Shown here one piece after another: positions 56,376 through 64,000 of a stretch of 64,000 nucleotides of DNA. The stretch comes from Desulfotalea sp. (GTDB taxonomy: Bacteria; Desulfobacterota; Desulfobulbia; Desulfobulbales; Desulfocapsaceae). Within the stretch, counting starts at the first letter, position 1. The number at the start of each line of letters is the position of its first letter. The notes under the pieces were generated by a model that worked only from the letters and a program-made list of their open reading frames with translations, had not been told where the DNA came from and ran no database searches. The translations under genes and the position numbers were made by a program. Location: the NCBI GenBank assembly GCA_002733995.1, contig NVXR01000034.1, positions 62,001 to 126,000 of the forward strand. Direction: 5' to 3'.

Positions 56376-57467
56376 TTGGGTAAGGATCTTGAACGTCAAA
56401 ATGTGTTGTTGAGTGAGTTACATAAACTCGTTGATCGACCCATGCGCCTCATGGTTGTTTGTGGCACGCAGAATAAGGCAATTTTAAAATACGGTCTTCG
56501 TGAGCAGCTTCCTGAAGATCTGGACCTTGTTGCCGGGCCTGGTTGTAGTGTGTGTGTGATGCCTGCTGGGCACATAGATGCATTTGTGAAAATAGCGATG
56601 CAGCCTGATGTGATTACTGCAAGCTGTGAAGATTTGGTCAACGTTCCTGGAAGTAAAGATTCCCTGGCGTCTGCTAAGGAAAGGGGTGCTAAGGTTGAGC
56701 TTATCACTTCACCTATGGACGCTCTCGATATTGCCCGCAGGGAACCTGATCATATTGTTGTTTATCCGGCCGTGGGCTTTGAAGCCACCGCGCCGAGTGT
56801 TGCGGAAACTATTCTTGAAGCGGCTCGTTTAGGCGTGGAAAATTTTTGTGTTGTTCCTTCGATACGACTCCTTCCGCCAACCATCGATTTACTTATGATG
56901 GACCCAGAACTCAACATTCGTGGCCTTTTGTGTTCGGATCACATTAACACGATTTCCGATACAGAGGCGTATACTGAGCTCGCAAAAAAACATAAGTTGT
57001 CTTGTTATATCGCAAGTTTTGAGATTGTTGATATCATTGAAGGCCTTGTGAGTCTTGTGCGTCAGATTCGAAATGATGAATTTGTCTTTGACGATACCTC
57101 CGCCTTTATCTATTCCTCAGAGGATAATCGCAAGGCCCGTAAGATGGTGTCCGAAGTGTTTTTCACCGTGGATACAGATTGGCGTGGTCTTGGAACCATA
57201 GAGAAAAGCGGTTTTGTAATCCGTGATGAGCTTTCACTCTATGATGCCACAAAGCGTTTTAATGTCCGTTTTAAAGAGGGGCAGGAATCGTGTATGTGTC
57301 AGTGCAATAGAATTATTTCCGGTAGAGGTTTACCGCCTGACTGCCCTGCTTTTGGCATGGTTTGTTCGCCGGAGTCGCCTATTGGACCTTGTATGATTTC
57401 CGACGAAGGAATTTGCCACTCCTATTTTAAATATCATGTACAGGCGACAAGATCGTCATCTCACTGA
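56376..57467 (+). CDS. hypD: Hydrogenase maturation protein HypD
   Basis: 363 aa from a TTG start with GGAG 8 nt upstream. Family motifs: VCGTQNKAILKYGLREQLP (active-site Cys), GPGCSVCVMP, CSDHINTISDT and the C-terminal 4Fe-4S region CMCQCNR...CPAFGMVCSPESPIGPCMISDEG. HypD works with HypC to build Fe(CN)2CO for the [NiFe] site. Two positions differ from the usual text (CGTQ for CGTH, and GPGCSVC for GPGCPVC). HypB, C, E and F are not in the window, so they must lie elsewhere. Confidence 0.93.
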   Translation: MGKDLERQNVLLSELHKLVDRPMRLMVVCGTQNKAILKYGLREQLPEDLDLVAGPGCSVCVMPAGHIDAFVKIAMQPDVITASCEDLVNVPGSKDSLASAKERGAKVELITSPMDALDIARREPDHIVVYPAVGFEATAPSVAETILEAARLGVENFCVVPSIRLLPPTIDLLMMDPELNIRGLLCSDHINTISDTEAYTELAKKHKLSCYIASFEIVDIIEGLVSLVRQIRNDEFVFDDTSAFIYSSEDNRKARKMVSEVFFTVDTDWRGLGTIEKSGFVIRDELSLYDATKRFNVRFKEGQESCMCQCNRIISGRGLPPDCPAFGMVCSPESPIGPCMISDEGICHSYFKYHVQATRSSSH

Positions 57468-57507
57468 TATGCGTTGATGCTGGAAATCCAACTCTCTGAG
57501 CCCACAT

Positions 57508-57753
57508 ATGCATGAGTTTACCCTTGCACAAGGTCTGCACACTCAACTGCTGGACCTTGTCCGCCAACATGAAATGAAAACTGTGCGAATGGCTGAACTA
57601 TCCATAGGCACAAATGCAGGGATTGTTGAGGAATCGTTTCTTTTTGGCTTTAATGTTCTGGCTTCTCAGTATGAAGAGACGAAGGAGACAAAGCTTGTCG
57701 TAATCCATGACGACAGTGCAGATCTCATGTTACAGCGCTTAGAGCTTGAGTGA
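57508..57753 (+). CDS. HypA-like nickel-insertion protein lacking the zinc finger
   Basis: 81 aa versus about 113 for HypA. The N-terminus keeps the nickel-binding MHE and the HypA core (LAQGLHTQLLDLVRQ, then LSIGTNAGIVEESFLFGFNV). After LVVIHDDSAD the usual CxxC...CxxC zinc domain is missing, and the sequence goes straight to an ending (LMLQRLELE) that resembles the normal HypA C-terminus. It contains no cysteine at all. The clean excision suggests a natural short form rather than a frameshift. It may serve this cluster's hydrogenase without zinc, or be inactive. Confidence 0.75.
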   Translation: MHEFTLAQGLHTQLLDLVRQHEMKTVRMAELSIGTNAGIVEESFLFGFNVLASQYEETKETKLVVIHDDSADLMLQRLELE

Positions 57754-58082
57754 GGTCAGGTATTGATGGTGTCCTAAACCCTCCAGTACACAAGGTCTTG
57801 TTTAGTTGTTGTTGTTGTTGTTGTTGTTGTTGTTGAAAATCGTAACGTTGCACCAATTTCTAATTCTTGGAAATTCCCCTAGTACCCCATTTTTGACTCT
57901 TGTATCACCCTCTTGTTCCCACTAAAGCCCAAAAGTACAAAACAAATTCCAGAGTTGTTGGAGTCTATACATAGAACCGATACGAGAACTGTTTTGCATA
58001 GGCTTAAACTATTGGACAGATAGGTGTGGTTACGGCATGTTATGTCAATGAAACGGGTCGTGAAGTTGAATATTCCATTTAA
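57754..58082. other. Noncoding region with a (GTT)10 repeat and possible gene debris
   Basis: A (GTT)10 microsatellite spans 57805-57835. Beyond it, two + strand open stretches in different frames (about 57883-58023 and 58008-58082) could be one broken coding sequence ending at a TAA that directly abuts the next start. I recognise neither. Confidence 0.3.
57805..57835. repeat. (GTT)10 trinucleotide microsatellite
   Basis: Ten perfect GTT units plus one G between the HypA-like gene and the MauE-like gene. No similar repeat elsewhere in the window. Confidence 0.95.
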
Positions 58083-58571
58083 TTGGCAAAAAAAGTGAAA
58101 CAAGTCATAGCAAAAAAAGGCAGGGTTCTTTTTTTAGCCGAAAAAATCTGTCGCTGGATTGTTATGGTCGTGTTGTTGGCGGCCGCTATCCCTAAAATTT
58201 TCAATGTAGATGATTTCGCGGCTATAATAAACGCCTATGGCCTGTTGCCGGATTTTGCTGTGCTGCCGGTTGCTGTCTTTCTGCCCATTGCGGAGATTGG
58301 CCTTGCTATCGGTCTATTTTTTAAAATACGGACGAGCCAGTATCTGACAATCTTTCTCCTGCTGTTTTTTATCGGAATTCTCACCTTTGCCATGGCCCAA
58401 GGTCTGGATATTGATTGTGGCTGCTTTGGGCCGGAAGACCCGGAGCATCGCGCATTTCAGGGTTTGCGTATTGCAATAGTAAGAGATGCTGTGATGATTG
58501 TAGCCCTTGTTTCTTCACTCTGGTATGAAAAATACCAGGAATCAAATAATTATTTATTGGGAGAGAAGTAG
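58083..58571 (+). CDS. MauE/DoxX-family membrane protein
   Basis: 162 aa with a TTG start that follows a TAA directly; no ribosome site, so the start is uncertain. Four membrane helices (about 22-40, 57-80, 84-105 and 127-147) and a conserved extramembrane Cys motif IDCGCFGPED between helices 3 and 4, as in MauE/DoxX-like proteins that handle thiol-disulfide exchange. It is followed after 3 bp by an exported rhodanese gene, so the two form a unit, probably for sulfur or disulfide handling at the membrane. Confidence 0.8.
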   Translation: MAKKVKQVIAKKGRVLFLAEKICRWIVMVVLLAAAIPKIFNVDDFAAIINAYGLLPDFAVLPVAVFLPIAEIGLAIGLFFKIRTSQYLTIFLLLFFIGILTFAMAQGLDIDCGCFGPEDPEHRAFQGLRIAIVRDAVMIVALVSSLWYEKYQESNNYLLGEK

Positions 58572-58574
58572 AAA

Positions 58575-59093
58575 ATGAAAAACGTTATTGCAGTTGTGCT
58601 TATTTTGCTCATGTCAGCCTCCAGCGCCTTCGCCTTTGGTAGCTCAAAGTTTAAAAAAGAGGTTAAAATAGAAGCAGGAGCGGTAAAGCTGGTACGTGAG
58701 GTTGCTCAAGGTGGTTATGGGGTAATAACGACAGCTGAACTGGCTGAGTTGCAAGCCACTGGAGAAGATATTCTCGTGATTGATACTATGCCCTATGAGG
58801 CAAGTTATAAAAAAAATCATGTCCCTGGTGCCGTTCAATTCCTCTTCCCTATTCCTACAATGAATGACTGGGACATTGAAGAGACTGCTGGCAAGACAAA
58901 AGACGATTTCATAGCCTTTCTTGGTCCTGATAAAGAAAGGAAGATCGTTGTTTATTGTGGTTTTGTGAAATGTACCCGAAGCCACAACGGTGCGCTGTGG
59001 GCCAAAAAACTGGGATATACAAATGTATATCGCTACCCAGGTGGTATCTTTGCTTGGAAGGGTGCCGGTTTTGACGTTGATTCTGTGAAGTAG
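58575..59093 (+). CDS. Exported rhodanese-domain protein
   Basis: 172 aa. Signal peptide (MKNVIAVVLILLMSASSAFA). One rhodanese domain (about 50-170) with LVIDTMPYEASYKKNHVPGA, the active loop VYCGFVKCTRSHNGALWAKK and a C-terminal YPGGIFAWKGAGF. The active Cys is the first of the loop; a second Cys lies four residues on. The substrate is unknown. Co-transcribed with the MauE/DoxX-like gene, which has a redox Cys pair facing the same side. Confidence 0.88.
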   Translation: MKNVIAVVLILLMSASSAFAFGSSKFKKEVKIEAGAVKLVREVAQGGYGVITTAELAELQATGEDILVIDTMPYEASYKKNHVPGAVQFLFPIPTMNDWDIEETAGKTKDDFIAFLGPDKERKIVVYCGFVKCTRSHNGALWAKKLGYTNVYRYPGGIFAWKGAGFDVDSVK

Positions 59094-59105
59094 AAGAACG
59101 AATAA

Positions 59106-59147
59106 ACACGGGAAAGGGGGCGTTTCCCAATGCCTCCTTTTCTGTGT
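59106..59147 (+). terminator. Strong hairpin after the rhodanese gene
   Basis: A 16-bp stem, ACACGGGAAAGGGGGC with GCCTCCTTTTCTGTGT, allowing three G-U pairs, and a 10-nt loop, 12 bp after the stop. No T run follows. Confidence 0.55.
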
Positions 59148-59781
59148 CCTTAGTACCTACTCGATGAGGTGTTACTCACCTGGTCACCCCGCCCATGCCC
59201 CATGCTAATCCCCCTCCCAGCCTTGATGAACATGAGAGGAGAGTCTCTGTAGTTATTCTTCAGTCAATTCATTGGGCGCGCTGCCCGGCACATGTTCTTT
59301 CTTGGTGCACTTGATACGTCTATAGATTCATCCACCTCCTTGTTTGCAACCGCAGTTGGGATTGTCCGTTTTTTCAAGCACCACAACTTTAGCATTGTTA
59401 CTGTTGGCGATGGCAAATATTTTATTCGCTCCCCTAGGATTAATGCCTTCTTTAAAGGCCTGTAAATTTCATAATAGATTTAGTAACACTCTGAATGAGC
59501 GAACTTCTAAGAAGAACAGGCCGAGTAGACTGTAAACCTGAGGCGAGGTTAAATACTATGGCCCCCAGTACATTGGGATAGTGTGTGGGCTAAAGCCGAA
59601 TAAACTGCCGTAGATAGACGGGTGGGGCTCTTCTTTGATATCTGCTCCATGCGGGTGCTTATGGGGCTGGCCAAAAAGAATAGTGACATGGTTTTAGGGA
59701 TATGGTTCACTGATTCCTTACGCATTAGTGTTGCAAAATGACGGATCAATTTGGTTTTATAGAAAAGCTTAAGGGGAACGA
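59148..59781. other. Noncoding region upstream of gltB with a possible gene remnant
   Basis: Nothing firmly supported. On the minus strand, 59328-59468 reads as a protein-like tail (GANKIFAIANSNNAKVVVLE, then TDNPNCGCKQGGG and a stop) but lacks a start. It may be the end of a decayed gene. No convincing gltB promoter was seen. Confidence 0.3.
59328..59468 (-). pseudogene. Possible remnant of a small cysteine-containing protein
   Basis: A 46-codon minus-strand stretch ending in NPNCGCKQGGG. It is bounded upstream by an in-frame TGA, and the sequence before it is also open for about 30 codons. The composition looks coding but no start or family is evident. Read as a recoded TGA it would need a stem-loop, which I did not find. 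Confidence 0.2.
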
Positions 59782-62700
59782 ATGGGCTTATATAACCCTC
59801 AGCTGGAAAAAGATAACTGTGGCTTTGGGTTGATAGCCCATATGGAAGGTGAAGCCAGCCATAAACTGGTTCGAACTGCGATTACATCTCTTGCCAGGAT
59901 GGCCCATCGAGGCGGAATCGCCGCCGATGGTAAAACCGGAGACGGTTGTGGACTTTTACTGCAAAAGCCCCACGGTTTTTTTCAGGCCATCGCCAGGGAA
60001 GAGGGATGGAGTCTTGGGGGCAGATATGGCGTGGGAATGATCTTTCTCAGCCAGGACCCCAAAAAGAGAGATGCAGCCAGAGAGATAGTCAGTAAAGAGC
60101 TAGAGGTTGAGTCTTTGACGGTTCTTGGCTGGCGTGACGTTCCGGTGGATGCTGAGGTGCTTGGTGAGTTTGCAAGAAAAACTATGCCGCGTATCGTTCA
60201 AGTTATTTTTAATGCTCCCTTTGGCTGGGGCTCAAAGGATCTTGAGCGTCGTCTTTATATGGTCAAGAGGCGTATTGAAAAACGCATACGAGACGACTCC
60301 GATTTCTATATTGTTAGTTTGTCCAATCTGGTGATTATTTACAAAGGCTTATGCCGACCAGTTGATTTGCAGCAGTTTTTTCCAGATCTTGCAGATATCA
60401 GGATGCAATCATCCATCTGTTTGTTTCACCAACGTTTCTCGACAAATACTCTGCCGAAGTGGCCACTGGCACAGCCCTTTCGATTTCTCGCCCATAATGG
60501 AGAGATAAATACCATTACCGGTAACAGGCAATGGGCCCGTTCTCGGTCCTATAAATTTAAATCACCACTTTTGCCGGATATGGCTGAAGCAGCGCCCTTT
60601 GTTAATAGTACCGGCTCTGATTCCTCAGCCCTCGATAACATGTTGGAACTGTTTTTGGCGGGTGGCATGGATCTCTTTCGGGCCTTTCGTCTCCTTATTC
60701 CACCGGCCTGGCAGAACCACCCTAACATGGACGAGGATCTGCGGGCTTTTTATGATTTTAATTCCATGCATATGGAGCCTTGGGACGGTCCCGCCGGTAT
60801 TGTTATGAGTGATGGTCGTTTTGCCGCCTGTGGACTTGATCGTAATGGCTTGCGACCCGCCCGCTATGTGGTGACCAAAGACAAATGGATTACCCTTGCC
60901 TCGGAGGTGGGGATTTGGGACTATGAAGCGGATGAGGTGCTTGAGAAAGGCAGGGTTGGACCCGGAGAATTGTTGGTGATTGACACCCTGACGGGTACCC
61001 GCTGGACATCTTGGGATATTGACCAAGAACTAAAAAGTCGTCATCCTTATAAGCAGTGGATGGAAAAATGTTGTCAGCGGTTGCCCCCATTTGTGTTGGA
61101 CCAAGAGGTGGAGATCGGCAAGCGTTCTTTAGATGATGATACCTTACTCATCTACCAAAAACTGTTTGCTGTCACAAATGAAGAAGTTGAAGAGGTGATA
61201 AGGGTACTTGCGGCAACAGGTCAGGAACCCATTGCCTCAATGGGTGATGATACCCCCATGGCTGTTTTATCCCGTAAAGAGCGTAGCCTGTACGACTATT
61301 TCAGGCAGATGTTTGCCCAGGTCACAAATCCCCCCATTGATCCCTTAAGAGAACGACATGTTATGTCACTTACAACCTGTGTGGGGCAGGAGCAAAATGT
61401 GTTCGACGAGGTTCAGAGCCATGCGTATCGGGTGATTTTTGACTCACCAGTTCTGGTCGAAACCGATATGAACAAGCTGCTAGAGTTGGATCAGGCCCAC
61501 TATAAACACGTTGTCTTTGACATAAATTACCCGGCTGGAGATGATTTGAAGGCGGCCCTTGAAAATCTCTGCAGACGAGTCAAAATTGCGAGTGCGGAAG
61601 GCGCGGTGCTTCTTATCCTTTCCGATAAAAATATTTCAGCAGATAGCCTGCCGATGCCTATGGCCATGGCGGTGGGTGCAGTGCAACGTACCTTGGTTGA
61701 GAATAACATTCGTTGTGACACGAATATTATCGTTGAAACAGCCTCCGTTCGTGATTCCCATCAGTGTGCTGTACTTCTTGGCATGGGAGCCACAGCCGTC
61801 TATCCGTATCTTGCTTACGAGACTATTGGTCAGCTCGTTAGTGAGTCAATCGTTAGGTTGAGTCAGAATGAGGCGGTGTTCAACTATCGCAAGGGGATAG
61901 ATAAGGGGCTTTTGAAGATCCTTTCTAAGATGGGGATTGCCACCGTGGCCTCGTACAGATGTTCGCAGCTTTTTGAAGCGGTCGGTCTTGCAAAAGAGGT
62001 GGTGGACTTCTGCTTTGCAGGCGTTGTGAGTCGGATTGAAGGAGCCACCTTTGCGGACTTTCATTCCGAGCAGTCTCGATTGGCAAGGCTCAGCTGGAAA
62101 CGACAACATAAGCCGCTGGTGCGTGGAGGCCTGTATAAATATATACATGGCGGTGAGTACCATGCGTATAATCCGGATGTGGTTGTGGCCCTGCAAAAGG
62201 CGGTGGGTAGTGGGGAGTTCAGTGATTACCAGAAATATTCAAAAATTGTTGATACCAGGCCGATTGCCTGTCTTCGTGATCTGCTGGAGTTAAAAAAGGA
62301 TACCGTGCCTATTCCTCTTACTGAAGTGGAGCCTGCGGCTACGTTTTACCGTCGCTTTGATTCGGCGGCCATGTCTATTGGCGCTTTGAGTCAAGAGGCC
62401 CATGAGGCATTGGCCATCGGCATGAATCGCCTCGGTGGTTTTTCCAACAGTGGGGAGGGGGGAGAAGATTGTAAACGGTTTGGTACCGAGAGGGTTTCGA
62501 AGATTAAACAGGTGGCTTCGGGTCGTTTTGGTGTCACCCCGCACTATCTCGTTAATGCGGAGGTTATTCAGATTAAAATGGCCCAGGGGGCAAAACCCGG
62601 TGAAGGTGGGCAGTTGCCCGGTCACAAGGTGACGCCACAGATTGCCGCCTTGCGCTACGCTGTACCTGGGGTGACTCTTATTTCCCCGCCACCCCACCAT

Positions 62701-64000
62701 GATATTTATTCTATTGAAGACCTTGCCCAACTCATTTTTGATCTCAAACAAGTCAATCCCAGGGCCCTGATCAGTGTGAAGCTGGTGTCAGAGCCGGGGG
62801 TTGGGACTATAGCCACGGGTGTTGTGAAGGCCTACGCTGATCTTATCACAATTTCAGGCTACGATGGTGGCACGGGGGCAAGCCCTTTGACCTCTGTGAA
62901 ATATGCGGGGAGTCCATGGGAGTTGGGCCTTGCGGAAACCCAGCAGGCGTTGGTTGCCAACGGCTTGCGGCATAAGGTCCGATTGCAGGTCGATGGTGGA
63001 CTGAAAACGGGGCGGGATATTGTTAAGGCGGCAATTTTAGGGGCAGAGAGTTTTGGCTTTGGTACCGGGCCTCTGATCTCTCTTGGTTGCAAATTCCTGC
63101 GGATCTGTCATTTGAATAACTGTGCAACAGGGGTTGCAACCCAAGATGAAACATTGAGAAGGGAGTATTTTGCAGGGATACCGCAGATGGTTATGAACTA
63201 CTTTCAGTTCATGGTCCAGGAAACCAGAATGCTCATGGCAGAGCTTGGTGTCGCAAAGCTCACAGATCTCATTGGCCGGACGGATCTCTTGGTCGAGCTT
63301 GATGGTGTTACAGACAAGCAAAAAAGGCTTGATTTGGCGCCTCTGCTTGAATCGATGGTAGCACCGAGTACGAGTGGTCTGTTTTACTCAGAACCTAATA
63401 TTCCCGAGGATAAAGGCGTACTTAACTTGAAGATATCGGAGCGGTTCTGTCAAGCGGTGGCCAAAAAAAGTGGTGGTGGGGGCAGTTATGCCATCCGCAA
63501 TACCGATCGCAGTGTGGGGGCTTTGCTGTCAGGGATGATCGCCGGGATCCACGGCAATAAAGGGATGAGTAGTCAGCCGATAAATATACTTTTCAACGGT
63601 TCCGCAGGGCAGAGCTTTGGGGCCTGGAATGCGGGAGGGTTAAACATGATTTTGACCGGTGATGCTAACGATTATGTAGGGAAGGGTATGGCTGGTGGTA
63701 AGCTCGTTATCCGTCCTCCCTTGGGTGTTTGCTATAAGAGTCATGAAGCGGTAATCATTGGAAACACCTGTCTCTACGGGGCTACGGGGGGGGAGTTGTA
63801 TGCCGCTGGAACGGCGGGTGAGCGTTTTTGTGTGAGGAACTCCGGGGCAAAGGTTGTGGTTGAAGGGATTGGTGATAATGGTTGTGAGTATATGACCGGT
63901 GGTATCGTTACTATCTTGGGGGCCACAGGTGTTAATTTTGGTGCTGGTATGACAGGTGGCTTTGCCTATATCCTGGACGAATCCGAGACCTTGGAATCAC
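59782..64000 (+). CDS. gltB: Glutamate synthase large subunit (3' end beyond window)
   Basis: 1406 codons visible of about 1500; no stop before the edge. The short propeptide MGLYNPQLEKDN precedes Cys13, the glutaminase nucleophile (NCGFGLIAH). Then come the class-II amidotransferase domain (to about 410), the central domain, the FMN/TIM-barrel synthase domain (GALSQEAHEALAIGMNRLGG, GEGGEDCKRFG, SGYDGGTGASPLTS), the 3Fe-4S cysteines in CKFLRICHLNNCATGVATQ, and the start of the C-terminal GXGXG beta-helix. It transfers the amide of glutamine to 2-oxoglutarate. A small subunit (gltD) is expected downstream but is not visible. Confidence 0.96.
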   Translation, partial: MGLYNPQLEKDNCGFGLIAHMEGEASHKLVRTAITSLARMAHRGGIAADGKTGDGCGLLLQKPHGFFQAIAREEGWSLGGRYGVGMIFLSQDPKKRDAAREIVSKELEVESLTVLGWRDVPVDAEVLGEFARKTMPRIVQVIFNAPFGWGSKDLERRLYMVKRRIEKRIRDDSDFYIVSLSNLVIIYKGLCRPVDLQQFFPDLADIRMQSSICLFHQRFSTNTLPKWPLAQPFRFLAHNGEINTITGNRQWARSRSYKFKSPLLPDMAEAAPFVNSTGSDSSALDNMLELFLAGGMDLFRAFRLLIPPAWQNHPNMDEDLRAFYDFNSMHMEPWDGPAGIVMSDGRFAACGLDRNGLRPARYVVTKDKWITLASEVGIWDYEADEVLEKGRVGPGELLVIDTLTGTRWTSWDIDQELKSRHPYKQWMEKCCQRLPPFVLDQEVEIGKRSLDDDTLLIYQKLFAVTNEEVEEVIRVLAATGQEPIASMGDDTPMAVLSRKERSLYDYFRQMFAQVTNPPIDPLRERHVMSLTTCVGQEQNVFDEVQSHAYRVIFDSPVLVETDMNKLLELDQAHYKHVVFDINYPAGDDLKAALENLCRRVKIASAEGAVLLILSDKNISADSLPMPMAMAVGAVQRTLVENNIRCDTNIIVETASVRDSHQCAVLLGMGATAVYPYLAYETIGQLVSESIVRLSQNEAVFNYRKGIDKGLLKILSKMGIATVASYRCSQLFEAVGLAKEVVDFCFAGVVSRIEGATFADFHSEQSRLARLSWKRQHKPLVRGGLYKYIHGGEYHAYNPDVVVALQKAVGSGEFSDYQKYSKIVDTRPIACLRDLLELKKDTVPIPLTEVEPAATFYRRFDSAAMSIGALSQEAHEALAIGMNRLGGFSNSGEGGEDCKRFGTERVSKIKQVASGRFGVTPHYLVNAEVIQIKMAQGAKPGEGGQLPGHKVTPQIAALRYAVPGVTLISPPPHHDIYSIEDLAQLIFDLKQVNPRALISVKLVSEPGVGTIATGVVKAYADLITISGYDGGTGASPLTSVKYAGSPWELGLAETQQALVANGLRHKVRLQVDGGLKTGRDIVKAAILGAESFGFGTGPLISLGCKFLRICHLNNCATGVATQDETLRREYFAGIPQMVMNYFQFMVQETRMLMAELGVAKLTDLIGRTDLLVELDGVTDKQKRLDLAPLLESMVAPSTSGLFYSEPNIPEDKGVLNLKISERFCQAVAKKSGGGGSYAIRNTDRSVGALLSGMIAGIHGNKGMSSQPINILFNGSAGQSFGAWNAGGLNMILTGDANDYVGKGMAGGKLVIRPPLGVCYKSHEAVIIGNTCLYGATGGELYAAGTAGERFCVRNSGAKVVVEGIGDNGCEYMTGGIVTILGATGVNFGAGMTGGFAYILDESETLES

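Noticed and set aside
58575..59093. Sec in the rhodanese or MauE-like protein
   Set aside because: Both frames are complete with ordinary Cys at the active positions and contain no internal TGA.

Overview
The window looks like a chromosomal segment of a sulfate-reducing or sulfur-disproportionating deltaproteobacterium (Desulfobacterota, most likely the Desulfobulbales). The grounds are a dsrC gene with both redox cysteines, a cytoplasmic molybdopterin/Fe-S oxidoreductase, a siroheme-type cobA-hemD fusion, many sensor kinases, and a hydrogenase-heterodisulfide reductase cluster built around selenocysteine. The assignment is by gene content only. I see no rRNA, CRISPR array, insertion sequence or prophage.

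Region 1 (1-15.9 kb). A cut-off hybrid kinase on the + strand is followed by an unbroken run of 12 minus-strand genes, read from 15843 down to 1085. In transcription order they are a small membrane protein, a PAS histidine kinase, a CheY-type regulator, a molybdopterin oxidoreductase with its 4Fe-4S subunit, a GAF-GAF-PAS protein with a kinase DHp domain but no ATPase domain, a small membrane protein, a TauE/SafE transporter with a large exported domain, an Oxa1/EMC3-like membrane protein, a PEP-synthase-like protein, a dual-specificity phosphatase fused to a YkgJ-like domain, and an NtrC-type sigma54 activator. A good -24/-12 motif lies in front of the first gene. Several junctions overlap by 4 bp, so this looks like one signalling and redox locus.

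Region 2 (16-28.3 kb). This holds a YitT-like membrane protein, a PhnD-like binding protein next to a chemoreceptor, a pentapeptide-repeat protein, an initiator tRNA-Met with terminator, a YbgC thioesterase, an ApgM-type mutase next to homoserine dehydrogenase, adenylate kinase, cobA-hemD, and a small stand-alone CULT (cereblon-type) domain protein that keeps all three pocket tryptophans.

Region 3 (28.8-47.4 kb). Mostly housekeeping genes: a SNF2 helicase, a PpiD-like foldase, dsrC with a clear sigma70 promoter and terminator, bactofilin with an M23 peptidase, an ABC-F ATPase, a phosphoesterase, a Ser/Thr kinase fused to a DUF1566-like domain, threonine aldolase, a divergent NAD-dependent DNA ligase, a tautomerase and galE.

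Region 4 (47.8-57.8 kb) is the centrepiece. It reads: hydrogenase maturation protease, an HTH-HdrC-HdrB fusion, a large HdrA, MvhD, MvhG, MvhA, a small Zn-ribbon protein, HypD and a HypA-like protein. Four of these genes are interrupted by an in-frame TGA exactly where the family has a conserved cysteine, and each TGA is followed 22-28 nt later by a stem with a 5-nt loop. The loops fall into two matching pairs (GGUC- and UGGAU). I read this as four consecutive selenoproteins: HdrCB-Sec308, HdrA-Sec61, MvhD-Sec66 and MvhA-Sec451. Together they would form a hydrogen-oxidising, probably flavin-bifurcating Mvh-Hdr complex. A conventional gene caller would split or truncate all four.

Region 5 (57.8-64 kb). 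A noncoding stretch with a (GTT)10 repeat, a MauE/DoxX-like membrane protein with an exported rhodanese, another noncoding stretch, and the first 1406 codons of glutamate synthase large subunit, which runs off the end.
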